Made by a program: the position numbers and the translations under genes. The notes below the pieces were generated by a model that was not told the DNA's origin, searched no databases, and worked only from the letters and a program-made list of their open reading frames with translations. 25,672 nt of DNA from CAZHAC01 sp964383855 (GTDB taxonomy: Bacteria > Chloroflexota > Dormibacteria > Dormibacterales > Dormibacteraceae): the NCBI GenBank assembly GCA_964383855.1, contig CAYLIP010000040.1, positions 1 through 25,672 on the forward strand. The letters run 5' to 3'. Below are positions 1 to 6,353 of the stretch, piece after piece (within the stretch, counting starts at the first letter, position 1; each line of letters starts with the position of its first letter).

Positions 1-2
1 AG

Positions 3-689
3 CAGACCGCGTGGACGTACGCGAAGGCCGCGAAGCGCTTCCTGGCCTGGCTCAAGACCGAGGGTGAGGCGGTGGACGGGGAGGTGCAGCTGCCGCGGCT
101 CCCGAAGCGCCTGGTCGAGACGCTCGACCGCGACGAGATCCAGCGCCTCGAGGATGCGGCACAGACCGAGCGTGACGCGCTGATCGTGCGCGTCCTGGCC
201 GACACCGGGATTCGAGTGGGCGAGCTCGTTCGCCTGCGGCTGAACGACCTCGTCGAGCGCGAGCGGCACGCCTTCCTCAAGGTCCGTGGCAAGGGGGATC
301 GGGAGCGGCTGGTTCCATTGGCGCCGATGCTCCACCGCCGGCTGGTCCGCTACGCCGAGCGCCAGCGGCCCCGCGACGCCTCCTCCGACCGGCTGTTCCT
401 GTCCCGCCGGCGGAGCCGGCTGACGGGCGACTACGAGGCGCTGACCGAGAGTGGCGTCCAGCAGTTCATCCGCGACCTCGGAGAGCGCGCCGGAATGCGG
501 AAGCGCGTCCACCCTCACGTCTTCCGCCACAGCGCTGCGACCCACATGCTGCGGCGCGGAATGAACCCGCTCCTGGTCGCGCAGGTCCTGGGCCACTCGT
601 CGCTCGCGATGATCCAGAACGTCTACGCGCACCTCACGCCGGTCGACGCCCACGTGGCCCTGATCGCGGCCTTGAAGGACGAGCAGTAG
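3..689 (+). CDS. Tyrosine recombinase/integrase, 5' end outside window
   Basis: Site-specific recombinase of the phage-integrase (XerC/XerD-like) family, which cuts and rejoins DNA through a tyrosine. The frame is open from base 3, so the protein starts left of the window; the first visible residues look like the end of the helical core-binding domain. Counting from the internal GTG at 72, the catalytic set is complete: Arg48 in TGIRVGE, Lys74 in VRGKGDR, His149 and Arg152 in HVFRH, His175 in LGHSS and Tyr185 in NVYAHLTP. The visible part therefore looks functional. It lies 32 bases upstream of a toxin-antitoxin-like operon and about 3.6 kb from a tRNA-Gly-like sequence, which suggests it belongs to an integrated element. 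The family call is firm. Whether it is the element's integrase or a housekeeping Xer protein is inferred from context. Confidence 0.93.
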   Translation, partial: QTAWTYAKAAKRFLAWLKTEGEAVDGEVQLPRLPKRLVETLDRDEIQRLEDAAQTERDALIVRVLADTGIRVGELVRLRLNDLVERERHAFLKVRGKGDRERLVPLAPMLHRRLVRYAERQRPRDASSDRLFLSRRRSRLTGDYEALTESGVQQFIRDLGERAGMRKRVHPHVFRHSAATHMLRRGMNPLLVAQVLGHSSLAMIQNVYAHLTPVDAHVALIAALKDEQ

Positions 690-716
690 TCAATTTGGTC
701 AATCTGGTCTAAGCTG
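689..716 (+). promoter_or_regulatory. Triple direct repeat overlapping the -10 of the toxin-antitoxin operon
   Basis: Three consecutive near-repeats lie between the integrase stop and the next GTG: GTCAATTTG (689-697), GTCAATCTG (698-706) and GTCTAAGCTG (707-716). The last contains TAAGCT (710-715), a -10-like hexamer 6 bases before the GTG at 722, so the mRNA would be nearly leaderless. Repeats placed on a promoter are typical of autoregulated antitoxin operators. That the antitoxin at 722 binds here is inference. Confidence 0.55.
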
Positions 717-721
717 TCGGT

Positions 722-1168
722 GTGAAGAGCGCCGCCGAGATCGAGTTCAGCAAGGCGAAGGCGGGCCTGTCGGAGGTGATGACGGACGTCGTCCACCGCC
801 ATCACGTACGGGTGATCGATCGCAACTCCGGCCGGGAACGCGCGCTGCTGATCGGCGAGGAGCTGGCAGAAGACGCCCTCGCCGGCTACCGCTTCGCGCC
901 TGAGCTGATCATCGATGGTGACGAGGTGACCGCCCGGCTGGCCGACTTCGGTCTGCTCGGCTTTGGCGAGACGGTCGACGAGGCGTTGGACGATCTCGTC
1001 GGCGAGCTGGACGCCTATGCCGACCGATTCCTCGCCGATTACGGCTTCTACCGGCGCACGAAGCGGGCCCATCACCTGCCCTACCTCCTGCGCTTCAGGG
1101 TCACGGCGCCGGAGCGCCGCCGCGAGCTGCTGCTCGACGACTCGAGGGCAGTCACCGTCGCCGGGTGA
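722..1168 (+). CDS. Antitoxin-like protein with Phd/YefM-like N-terminus and HicB-like C-terminus
   Basis: A 148-residue protein starting at GTG. Residues 5-50 resemble the Phd/YefM DNA-binding and dimerisation fold: a helical AKAGLSEVM segment, then a strand VRVIDRN and a hydrophobic ALLIGEE. Residues 62-104 resemble a HicB partial RNase H fold, with a strand DEVTARLADFG followed by GETVDEALDDLVGEL, matching HicB's pattern of a pathway-like strand and then T-x-EEA-helix. The stop overlaps the next start by four bases (GTGA), so the two proteins are probably translated together. The promoter repeats just upstream suggest autoregulation. The antitoxin call rests on these resemblances and on the HicA-like neighbour; the hybrid layout is my reading and was not checked by a profile search. 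Confidence 0.68.
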   Translation: MKSAAEIEFSKAKAGLSEVMTDVVHRHHVRVIDRNSGRERALLIGEELAEDALAGYRFAPELIIDGDEVTARLADFGLLGFGETVDEALDDLVGELDAYADRFLADYGFYRRTKRAHHLPYLLRFRVTAPERRRELLLDDSRAVTVAG

Positions 1169-1662
1169 AGACCCCGGACTGGTCCGAGGTCGAGGCGTTC
1201 TGCCGGATCGACGGGTGGGAGGAGGTCCAGGAGGGCCGGAGTCCCGATCACCGCTACTACCGACTCGTGCTCGACGACGGCACCGTCCTCGAGACGCGCG
1301 TCTCGCACTCGCAGAAGAAGACCATGAGCGACGGGCGCTGGAAGGCGATCCTGCGCGACCAGCTTCGCGTGAGTGCGGAGGACTTCTGGAAGGCGCTGCG
1401 GACGAAGAAGCCGGTATCGAGGCCAAGCGCGCCACCCGACGAGACGGAAGCCGAGGCGGTTCCGGCATGGGCGGCGGCGACCCTCAGCTCGCGGCTGCAC
1501 ATGAGCCCCGCGGACATCGCTGCGCTCGGCCGCGAGCACGCTGTGGAGCTGGCCAAGGCGACCTGGTCCAGGCCGCTCAGCGAGCACGAGGCGACGCAGC
1601 TCGCTGTCGAGGCTCAGCATCGGACGCGCCCAACGCGCCGGCGGCGACCTCCGGAAGGCTAG
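1165..1662 (+). CDS. HicA-like toxin with C-terminal extension
   Basis: A 165-residue protein whose first 78 residues resemble HicA, a small double-stranded-RNA-binding-fold mRNA interferase. The order is W6 and W18 in the opening helix and strand, SPDHRYY with His29 where HicA has its GSH active-site histidine, a strand VLETRVSH with a second His48, then KKTMSDGRWKAIL and VSAEDFW, which match HicA's 'G-tlr-ILrq' and terminal helix. Residues 85-165 are an extra region, Pro/Ala/Glu-rich and then helical, ending in a strongly basic RPTRRRRPP stretch that could bind nucleic acid. Classical HicA proteins are roughly 60-90 residues, so this is about twice the usual size. It overlaps the antitoxin by 4 bases and is followed one base later by DUF3024. 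It could instead be a non-toxic HicA-fold protein. Confidence 0.62.
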   Translation: MKTPDWSEVEAFCRIDGWEEVQEGRSPDHRYYRLVLDDGTVLETRVSHSQKKTMSDGRWKAILRDQLRVSAEDFWKALRTKKPVSRPSAPPDETEAEAVPAWAAATLSSRLHMSPADIAALGREHAVELAKATWSRPLSEHEATQLAVEAQHRTRPTRRRRPPEG

Positions 1663-1663
1663 C

Positions 1664-2017
1664 GTGGCCCTTCAGGAACTGGTTCGCAGGCGCGCCGAGA
1701 AGGTGCTCGACGGCTTCTGCTCGGATCGCGTGCCGGCATATCTTCGCGATGAGATTCCGCTCGAGTACGAGTTCCGCGGAAATAGCGTGACGATCGTCGA
1801 GCGGCGAGTGCCGTCGCATCCCGCAAGGGAGGGTCAGCCCTGGACCCGAATGCCGATCGCGCAGTTCCGATACGACCTCGGCACCGGTCGCTGGACGCTG
1901 TACTGGCCGGGCAGAAACAACCGATGGCATGTCGACGACGACATCGACCCGGCGTCGGACCTCCGGCCGCTTCTCGCCGAGGTGGACCGCGATCCGACGG
2001 GCATCTACTGGGGCTGA
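1664..2017 (+). CDS. DUF3024 family protein
   Basis: A 117-residue protein with GTG start one base after the toxin stop, so it is very likely in the same transcript. It fits the DUF3024 pattern: a basic helix, a strand pair LEYEFRGNSVTIVERR, the motif RMPIAQFRYDLGTGRWTLYWPGRNNRW, and a C-terminal helix ending LLAEVDRDPTGIYWG. No function is established for this family that I know of. Its place as third gene of a toxin-antitoxin-like operon suggests either an accessory factor or a cargo gene of the element. It is convergent with the Xre gene with only two bases between them, so the two transcripts must meet here. Confidence 0.78.
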   Translation: MALQELVRRRAEKVLDGFCSDRVPAYLRDEIPLEYEFRGNSVTIVERRVPSHPAREGQPWTRMPIAQFRYDLGTGRWTLYWPGRNNRWHVDDDIDPASDLRPLLAEVDRDPTGIYWG

Positions 2018-2019
2018 GC

Positions 2020-2283
2020 TCACCCGACGCGCCTCGCGCCGCCGCACCTGGTCGCGCCTACCCCGTCCGAGACGTCCAACATCTCGTCCAGTCCGGGCAT
2101 GGGCTCTGCCTTGATCAACGCGCTGGCTATCTTCGCCAGCGTTCCGGCCGCGACCGGCCGGCCGTTGATGGCCTGGCTCACCGTTCCCGGGCTCAGACGG
2201 GCCCGCCGCGCGAGGTCGCTGCCCGATAGCCCTCGCCGGGCCATCTCGAAACGCAGCCGATCGGGCCGCAACCTGGCACCCAT
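2020..2283 (-). CDS. Xre-family helix-turn-helix regulator
   Basis: An 87-residue Cro/CI-type DNA-binding protein. The five-helix HTH spans about residues 8-60: RLRFEMARRGLSGSDLARRARLS forms helices 1-2, SPGTVSQAING the recognition segment, and TLAKIASALI the last helices. The C-terminal 27 residues look unstructured. The ATG shares bases with the stop of the degraded FtsK-like frame upstream (TGATG at 2281-2285 on the minus strand), which indicates former or present translational coupling. In actinobacterial integrative elements, such small Xre proteins control excision or transfer genes. Target unknown; the family call is good. Confidence 0.82.
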   Translation of the reverse strand: MGARLRPDRLRFEMARRGLSGSDLARRARLSPGTVSQAINGRPVAAGTLAKIASALIKAEPMPGLDEMLDVSDGVGATRCGGARRVG

Positions 2284-2720
2284 CAGGTCTCGTGCCTATG
2301 CACAGGTGGACACCGGAGGCACGGTGTTACGCGCTCCGTGCTGGAGGTTTCTCTAGCTGGTTCGCCATTGAAAACCCGCCTCGCTGATAGCACCATCAAG
2401 GTGGCCTTCGCCGGTACACTCACCTTCGTCTGGCCGGTCACCGCCTCCGCCTCCGGCCGTTGAGTCGAGGCGATGACCCGACGACGAGCGCCCGCCTGCC
2501 CCGGGCCAGGCCGACACCAAAGCCGGCGCTGCCTGGCGGCGTGCCTTTGGTCGTGATGAGCCGACTCAACGGCGCTGACCTCTCCCATCTCGTCGATCAC
2601 GACCGTCGCGTACGCCAGCCATCGGCCGGCTCGGGCGGCGCCGTAGCGGCGGAACGCGCGATCCGGGACCCTCTGGAGCGCGTAGCGTCGCAGGGCCAGC
2701 CCAGCGCGCGACAATGCCAC
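2283..2720 (-). pseudogene. Degraded FtsK/SpoIIIE-like DNA translocase fragment
   Basis: A 145-residue open frame that does not look like a whole protein but carries FtsK landmarks in the right order. Residues 38-47 read ATVVIDEMGE, a Walker B. About 35 residues later, VIASTQRPEAEAVTGQTKVSVPA matches the family's 'lATQRPs-d-itG-iKaN-p' signature (TQRP at residues 86-89), followed by a strand and GEPA, where FtsK has 'SR-iLd--GA'. The stretch between (residues 52-80) and the tail are arginine-rich and poor matches, and the Walker A part is absent, consistent with frameshifts and deletion. Such translocases drive DNA transfer in actinobacterial integrative elements, which fits the integrase nearby. 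No coding sign is clear in the remaining 2721-2880 stretch. Confidence 0.45.
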
Positions 2721-2880
2721 GTGGGGCGCGCTGATTGTTCGGGTACGACGGGCTCAACGAAACTCGTTCGCTGGACGGCTCTTTCGCGTTGGTGAGTCTC
2801 CGGTTCTTTAGCACCATCCTTCTTCGATGGCGCGGCGGCGCCTGCGCCTCGACGCTAGGAGGGCGTCCGACGAAAAACCC

Positions 2881-2912
2881 GGACACTCTGTCCGGGGTCG
2901 GACAGCGTGTCC
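2881..2912. repeat. 13-base inverted repeat with 6-base spacer
   Basis: GGACACTCTGTCC (2881-2893) and GGACAGCGTGTCC (2900-2912) are inverted copies with one mismatch, separated by GGGGTC. On the minus strand the second arm is followed by GGG and five Ts, so it could act as a terminator for transcription coming from the right. Each arm is also itself partly palindromic (GGACA...TGTCC), which suggests a protein-binding or recombination site instead. It lies in the gene-free stretch 2721-3000. Confidence 0.6.
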
Positions 2913-2983
2913 GTCTTTCGAGGCCTCGCGGGTGGCCATCCTCTGAACTGCGCTCCAAGTCGCCTCCGCGTGGCGGCTTGCGG

Positions 2984-2989
2984 TAGAGT
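2984..2989 (+). promoter_or_regulatory. Probable -10 element of the SRPBCC membrane protein gene
   Basis: TAGAGT lies 11 bases before the GTG at 3001 and no Shine-Dalgarno sequence is visible, so the transcript would start at or a few bases before the start codon. No good -35 is seen. Confidence 0.35.
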
Positions 2990-3000
2990 TCGCGGCTCCG

Positions 3001-3585
3001 GTGAGGCACCTACGGTGGTGGACGGTCCCGATCTACGTTGTGTTCGGCATCGCAGCGATCGTTCTCGTCCAAAGCGGTCCCGTCGGTCGATGGCTCCTTG
3101 TCGCGATCCTGGTTGTCTCACTCGCTGCGCTTGTGGCGATCGGCCTGAGGATCGTCACGCACGCTGACCACGCCGAGATCGATGTGTCGGCCGAGCCTGA
3201 GGAGGTGTTCAACCTTCTGATCGATCCGCACGATCTACGGATGGCAGATCCACGGATGGTTGACCTCCGTCTCGTGTCCGGAGAAGCAGGCTCCACAGGT
3301 TCCACGTACGAGTATGCCTTGGCCGTCGGTCGCCGCCGACTTGAAGTCCACTGCGAGGTACTCGAAGCCGCGATTCCGTCAACGCTGACGATGCGGCACT
3401 ACTCACCACCGATGGTGGCTACGGACACATACAGCATCACGCCGTCACAAGGCGGCTGTCACGTCGAGTTGGATCGCCGGTTCGAAATGACGCCTCTCGC
3501 GTACTGGTCGACGCGAAAGGAGCGGGCCGCGATCGGTTCGCAGATGCAGCGCTTGGCGTCGGTAGTCGCTCCTCCACGTGCGTAA
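3001..3585 (+). CDS. Membrane-anchored SRPBCC (START/polyketide-cyclase-like) protein
   Basis: A 194-residue protein starting at GTG. Two hydrophobic segments (about residues 8-25 and 31-52) form a membrane hairpin or anchor. The rest fits the SRPBCC ligand-binding fold: a first strand HAEIDVSAEPEEVFNLLID, where the 'a-pe-Vf-ll-dp' pattern is typical, then strands STYEYALAVGRRRLEVHCEV, TLTMRHYS and CHVELDRRFEM, and a long C-terminal helix. These folds bind hydrophobic small molecules or lipids. No catalytic role can be read from the sequence. Codon use is visibly less GC-rich than in the genes right of 4486, in line with acquired DNA. It is followed 36 bases later by a second membrane protein in the same direction. 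Confidence 0.72.
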   Translation: MRHLRWWTVPIYVVFGIAAIVLVQSGPVGRWLLVAILVVSLAALVAIGLRIVTHADHAEIDVSAEPEEVFNLLIDPHDLRMADPRMVDLRLVSGEAGSTGSTYEYALAVGRRRLEVHCEVLEAAIPSTLTMRHYSPPMVATDTYSITPSQGGCHVELDRRFEMTPLAYWSTRKERAAIGSQMQRLASVVAPPRA

Positions 3586-3624
3586 CCGCGTCGGCGCCGT
3601 GGCTGTACGCGCTGCGCGATCGTG

Positions 3625-4173
3625 ATGTCGTTGCGGAAGTCTAGGAACGCGCCGGTAAGAGAACTCGCGGTGATAGGGCCTTCTCGAGCGCAGTTCAAGC
3701 GGACCGCTCTCAAGGGCTATACGTCCATCACCGTGCTCGCGGCTCTTGCCGTCGTGACCGGCTCGGCCGCGGTCTTACTGACCACAGGGTGGCCTCAACT
3801 CACCGAACTGATATGGCCCGTCGGCATCATCGTACTCACGATAGCTGCGCTGTTGGCGTACCACCTGCTTCAGCTGCAGAGCCGCATAGAGGTGTCGGAG
3901 TCCGAGGTCCGGCTTGTCCGGCTGTACGGGACGAAAAGCGTCCGCCGCTCAGTCATCACGGGCATCGCGTGTCGGGACGTGCGAGGAATGGTCCAGTCCT
4001 GGCGGTACGCCATCCTCCACGACACCGAGCAATCCCGACTGCTGGTCCTAGATCGCGCCTACTGGAGCAACGACTCGCTGCGGCACCTCGCCGAGCTGCT
4101 CGGTTGCGCAATCTCGCTCGAGTCAGAACAACGGACCGTTCGATCGCTTCGCCGAGAGTTCCGGCGTCGGTGA
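3625..4173 (+). CDS. Two-helix membrane protein with a possible bacterial PH-like domain
   Basis: A 182-residue protein; GTG at 3622 directly precedes ATG 3625 and either could start it. Residues 33-53 and 64-83 are strong membrane segments separated by a short loop. The remainder, starting RIEVSESEVRLVRLYGTKSVRRSVITGIACRDV, has the 'i-v-e--vrl-rlyG-k-i--s-I--I' rhythm of bacterial PH-like domains, which often follow a membrane hairpin. The C-terminus is basic. I do not recognise a specific family. It sits between another membrane protein and the tRNA-Gly-like boundary, so it is probably the last gene of the element or its first chromosomal neighbour. Confidence 0.6.
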   Translation: MSLRKSRNAPVRELAVIGPSRAQFKRTALKGYTSITVLAALAVVTGSAAVLLTTGWPQLTELIWPVGIIVLTIAALLAYHLLQLQSRIEVSESEVRLVRLYGTKSVRRSVITGIACRDVRGMVQSWRYAILHDTEQSRLLVLDRAYWSNDSLRHLAELLGCAISLESEQRTVRSLRREFRRR

Positions 4174-4269
4174 CCCGACCTCGCCACCCTGTGGTCTGTC
4201 GCGCCGCTATGGGTTGAGGTGCTCAAGACCGGCACTCGCAGCACCAGGCTGCGATCAAATTCGGGACCG

Positions 4270-4346
4270 ACGCGGTCAGCTCATCGCAGCAGAGCTTGAA
4301 CTTGCCAAGGTTGAGGTAGCGGGTTCGAGTCCCGTCTCCCGCTCCA
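4270..4346 (+). pseudogene. tRNA-Gly(GCC)-like sequence, probable attachment-site remnant
   Basis: From 4301 to 4346 the sequence reads as the 3' half of a bacterial tRNA-Gly: anticodon loop TTGCCAA with GCC, T-arm GCGGG-TTCGAGT-CCCGT, acceptor strand CTCCCGC, discriminator T and encoded CCA. A D-arm-like GCTC...GAGC lies at 4279-4294, and the total length of 77 is tRNA-like. The expected acceptor 5' strand GCGGGAG is missing: the seven bases found pair at only about four positions. The anticodon stem also has a mismatch. It is therefore unlikely to be a working tRNA. Tyrosine recombinases commonly integrate into tRNA 3' ends and leave such a copy at one end, so this may be the element's right boundary, with the intact tRNA-Gly left of the window. 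Confidence 0.6.
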
Positions 4347-4420
4347 CTTCTCTCCTCCGGAGGCGCGCCGGCGAGGAACTCGACGGCTCCGGTTCAACGA
4401 GGCCCGGCACCCCCAAGCCA

Positions 4421-4454
4421 ACCTCTGCGGCCGACGGACATCGACCGCAGAGGT
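4421..4454. terminator. Perfect 10-base-pair inverted repeat, possible terminator
   Basis: ACCTCTGCGG (4421-4430) and CCGCAGAGGT (4445-4454) pair perfectly around a 14-base loop. It lies just past the stop of the minus-strand FAD oxidase (4486) and downstream of the tRNA-Gly-like sequence. No T-run follows on either strand, so if it terminates transcription it does so as a hairpin without a U-tract. Confidence 0.45.
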
Positions 4455-4485
4455 GCGCGCCTGAGCTTCCAGGGAAGCGGTTCCC

Positions 4486-5877
4486 TCAGATGGCCGGCTT
4501 GATGTTCTGGTTCATCCGGAACACGTTCTCCGGGTCGTACTTGGCCTTTATCTCGGCCAGCCGGCCGTACTTCGACGGGCCGTAAGCCGCGCGGACCCTG
4601 TCCTCGTCGTACTCCGCCATGAAGTTGACGTAGCTCCCGGTCCCGCTGGCGAGGGCAGCCAGCGCGTCCCAGAAGGCCCGGGTCCATGCCCGGTCGGCCT
4701 GGAGCAGCTCCGGTGCCGGGGCGACGGCCGCGATGTTGACGCCGAAGCGAGCCTTGCGGCTGCCACCGAAGGCGGTCGCGTCTTCAGCGACGCGAGCGTA
4801 CGCGCCCTCGAGAACAAAGAGTGGCATGAAGGAAAGCGGCGACGCCTTCTTGGGGATGAAGTCGGTGATCACGTCGATCACGGCGTCGCTGAGCTCGTCG
4901 AGATAGACGGCCTTCTCATAGCCGAGGATTCCCCAGGGATTGCCCTCGTCGAACGCCTTCTGCAGCTCGACGTAGGGGATCGGCGTCACGAACTCAAAAT
5001 TCGGGCTCGCGTCGCGCAGCATTCCGATCGCCTGGGCGTGAGCCTCGGGTTCGCCGAACCCGGCGACCACGATCGCGTATCCCGGCTGGCCCCGGTACTG
5101 CTCGGGAACGAAGGGCGCCGGCGGCGCGCTCAGGCCGGCGACCAGGATCCCGAACTCCTCTGGAAGCTGGTCGAGGTAGGAGCGGGCAAGGCGCAGCGCC
5201 TCCTGGCCGCGGTCGGCGCTCCAGAAGAACAGTCCCAGCTGGCACAGCGGGCCAACCTCATGGAGCCGGAACTCGAAGGAGGTCACGATCCCGAAGTTGC
5301 CGCCCCCACCGCGGATGGCCCAGAACAGGTCCGGATTCTCCTGCTCGCTCGCCCGCAGGACCTGGCCGTCGGCGGTGACCACTTCCGCCGCGAGCAGGTT
5401 GTCGATGGATAGGCCGCACTTGCGGGTCAGCCAGCCCATGCCGCCCCCGAGCGTCAGGCCGCCGACGCCGGTATGGCTGATGAAGCCGCCGGTAACGGCG
5501 AGGCCGTGCTCCTGCGTGGCTGCGTCCACATCGTTCCAGGTGGCGCCGCCGCCGACTACCGCGCGCTTGCCTGCGGGATCGACGCTGACCTGGTTGATCG
5601 CCCCCAGGTGGATCATCAGTCCGCCCTCGCAAACGCTCGAGCCCGAGAAAGCATGGCCGCCGCCGCGCACAGCGATCGCCAGTCCCTGCTGACGACCGAA
5701 GGCGAGTGCTGCGCGTACGTCATCGCTGTTGGAGGGGCGGACGATCACCGCCGGCCGCCGGTCGATGTCGCCGTTCCACACTCTGCGCAGCTCGTCGTAC
5801 GCGGAGTGCTCCGGCGTCACAACGTCGCCGCGCACCTGCGCTCGCAAGGCCGCGATTGCATCAAGAACCTGAGCCAT
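4486..5877 (-). CDS. FAD-linked oxidase, berberine-bridge-enzyme type
   Basis: A 463-residue flavoenzyme of the PCMH/BBE group, which oxidises alcohols, sugars or alkaloid-like substrates with O2. The N-terminal FAD domain has RGGGHAFSG (His75, the usual site of covalent attachment to FAD) and GVGGLTLGGGMGWLTRKCGLSIDN; the C-terminus carries the BBE signature YGPSKYGRLAEIKAKYDPENVFRMNQNI. The cysteine that makes a second FAD bond in bicovalent members is not seen in the ISHTGVGG segment, so FAD is probably linked only through His75. The start is ATG 5877, not an upstream TTG, because GGGGGAGGAG lies a few bases before it. It has a good promoter at 5917-5945. It is transcribed toward the tRNA-Gly-like boundary. 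Substrate unknown; no signal peptide is seen. Confidence 0.93.
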   Translation of the reverse strand: MAQVLDAIAALRAQVRGDVVTPEHSAYDELRRVWNGDIDRRPAVIVRPSNSDDVRAALAFGRQQGLAIAVRGGGHAFSGSSVCEGGLMIHLGAINQVSVDPAGKRAVVGGGATWNDVDAATQEHGLAVTGGFISHTGVGGLTLGGGMGWLTRKCGLSIDNLLAAEVVTADGQVLRASEQENPDLFWAIRGGGGNFGIVTSFEFRLHEVGPLCQLGLFFWSADRGQEALRLARSYLDQLPEEFGILVAGLSAPPAPFVPEQYRGQPGYAIVVAGFGEPEAHAQAIGMLRDASPNFEFVTPIPYVELQKAFDEGNPWGILGYEKAVYLDELSDAVIDVITDFIPKKASPLSFMPLFVLEGAYARVAEDATAFGGSRKARFGVNIAAVAPAPELLQADRAWTRAFWDALAALASGTGSYVNFMAEYDEDRVRAAYGPSKYGRLAEIKAKYDPENVFRMNQNIKPAI

Positions 5878-5916
5878 GGACTCCTCCCCCAAAACGCGCC
5901 GGAATGATCGTCCGCA

Positions 5917-5945
5917 ACCTTAGCGATTCGGCACCGGTTTGTCTG
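5917..5945 (-). promoter_or_regulatory. Sigma-70-type promoter of the FAD oxidase gene
   Basis: On the minus strand CAGACA (5945-5940) and TAAGGT (5922-5917) are 17 bases apart, followed by a leader of about 30-35 bases with a strong Shine-Dalgarno. Unlike many genes in the window, this one would have a conventional leader. The stretch 5946-6125 holds no gene that I can support. Confidence 0.5.
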
Positions 5946-6125
5946 AGGAATGCCGCGATGTTCACTGACGTCGTCCGCGCCCGGCGAAGCCGAGGCGGTG
6001 AGGACGGCTTGAGCCCAGCATCGAACGCAATGTCGACCTCGCCGGCTATCCCCGCAGAGGCCCGGCAGTCCGCCTGGCGGCAGCGTCGCCGCCGAGCCCG
6101 GACCGGCGTCGGGATCGGGCCCGGC

Positions 6126-6269
6126 CTACGGGCGCTGCCGGGGCTCGGCGCGCTCCCGACCCGGTGCTGGCTCGGGCTCCGGCTCTCCCTCCTCCGTCTC
6201 CTTCCCTGGATCTTCCTCGGGGAGTTCCTCCGGGAGGACGATCGGCTTTTCCGGATCGGCTACCGCCAT
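6126..6269 (-). CDS. Small acidic Pro/Glu-rich hypothetical protein
   Basis: A 47-residue frame starting at ATG 6269 with GAGGAAGCGAG upstream as a possible ribosome site. The product is very rich in Glu and Pro (LPEELPEEDPGKETEEGEPEPEPAPG) and would be disordered. I do not recognise it. It runs divergently from the short-chain dehydrogenase, and its 5' end is about 85 bases from that gene's start. It may be a real small protein or a compositional accident; if not real, 5946-6341 is gene-free. Confidence 0.35.
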   Translation of the reverse strand: MAVADPEKPIVLPEELPEEDPGKETEEGEPEPEPAPGRERAEPRQRP

Positions 6270-6341
6270 TGATCTCGCTTCCTCAAACCTGCGGTCGGCT
6301 TGCCTGATACCCAAGCTATCACTTCAGGAATTGGCCGGCTG

Positions 6342-6347
6342 TATGGT
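6342..6347 (+). promoter_or_regulatory. Probable -10 element of the SDR gene (leaderless)
   Basis: TATGGT ends 6 bases before the ATG at 6354, which would place the transcription start on or next to the start codon. No Shine-Dalgarno sequence is visible. Confidence 0.45.
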
Positions 6348-6353
6348 GGCGGC

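Noticed and set aside
4270..4346. Functional tRNA-Gly
   Set aside because: The acceptor 5' strand pairs poorly with the 3' strand and the anticodon stem has a mismatch, so it is treated as a remnant.
4214..4585. 123-codon plus-strand frame
   Set aside because: It runs through the tRNA-Gly-like sequence and the antisense of the FAD oxidase end; the product has no plausible fold.
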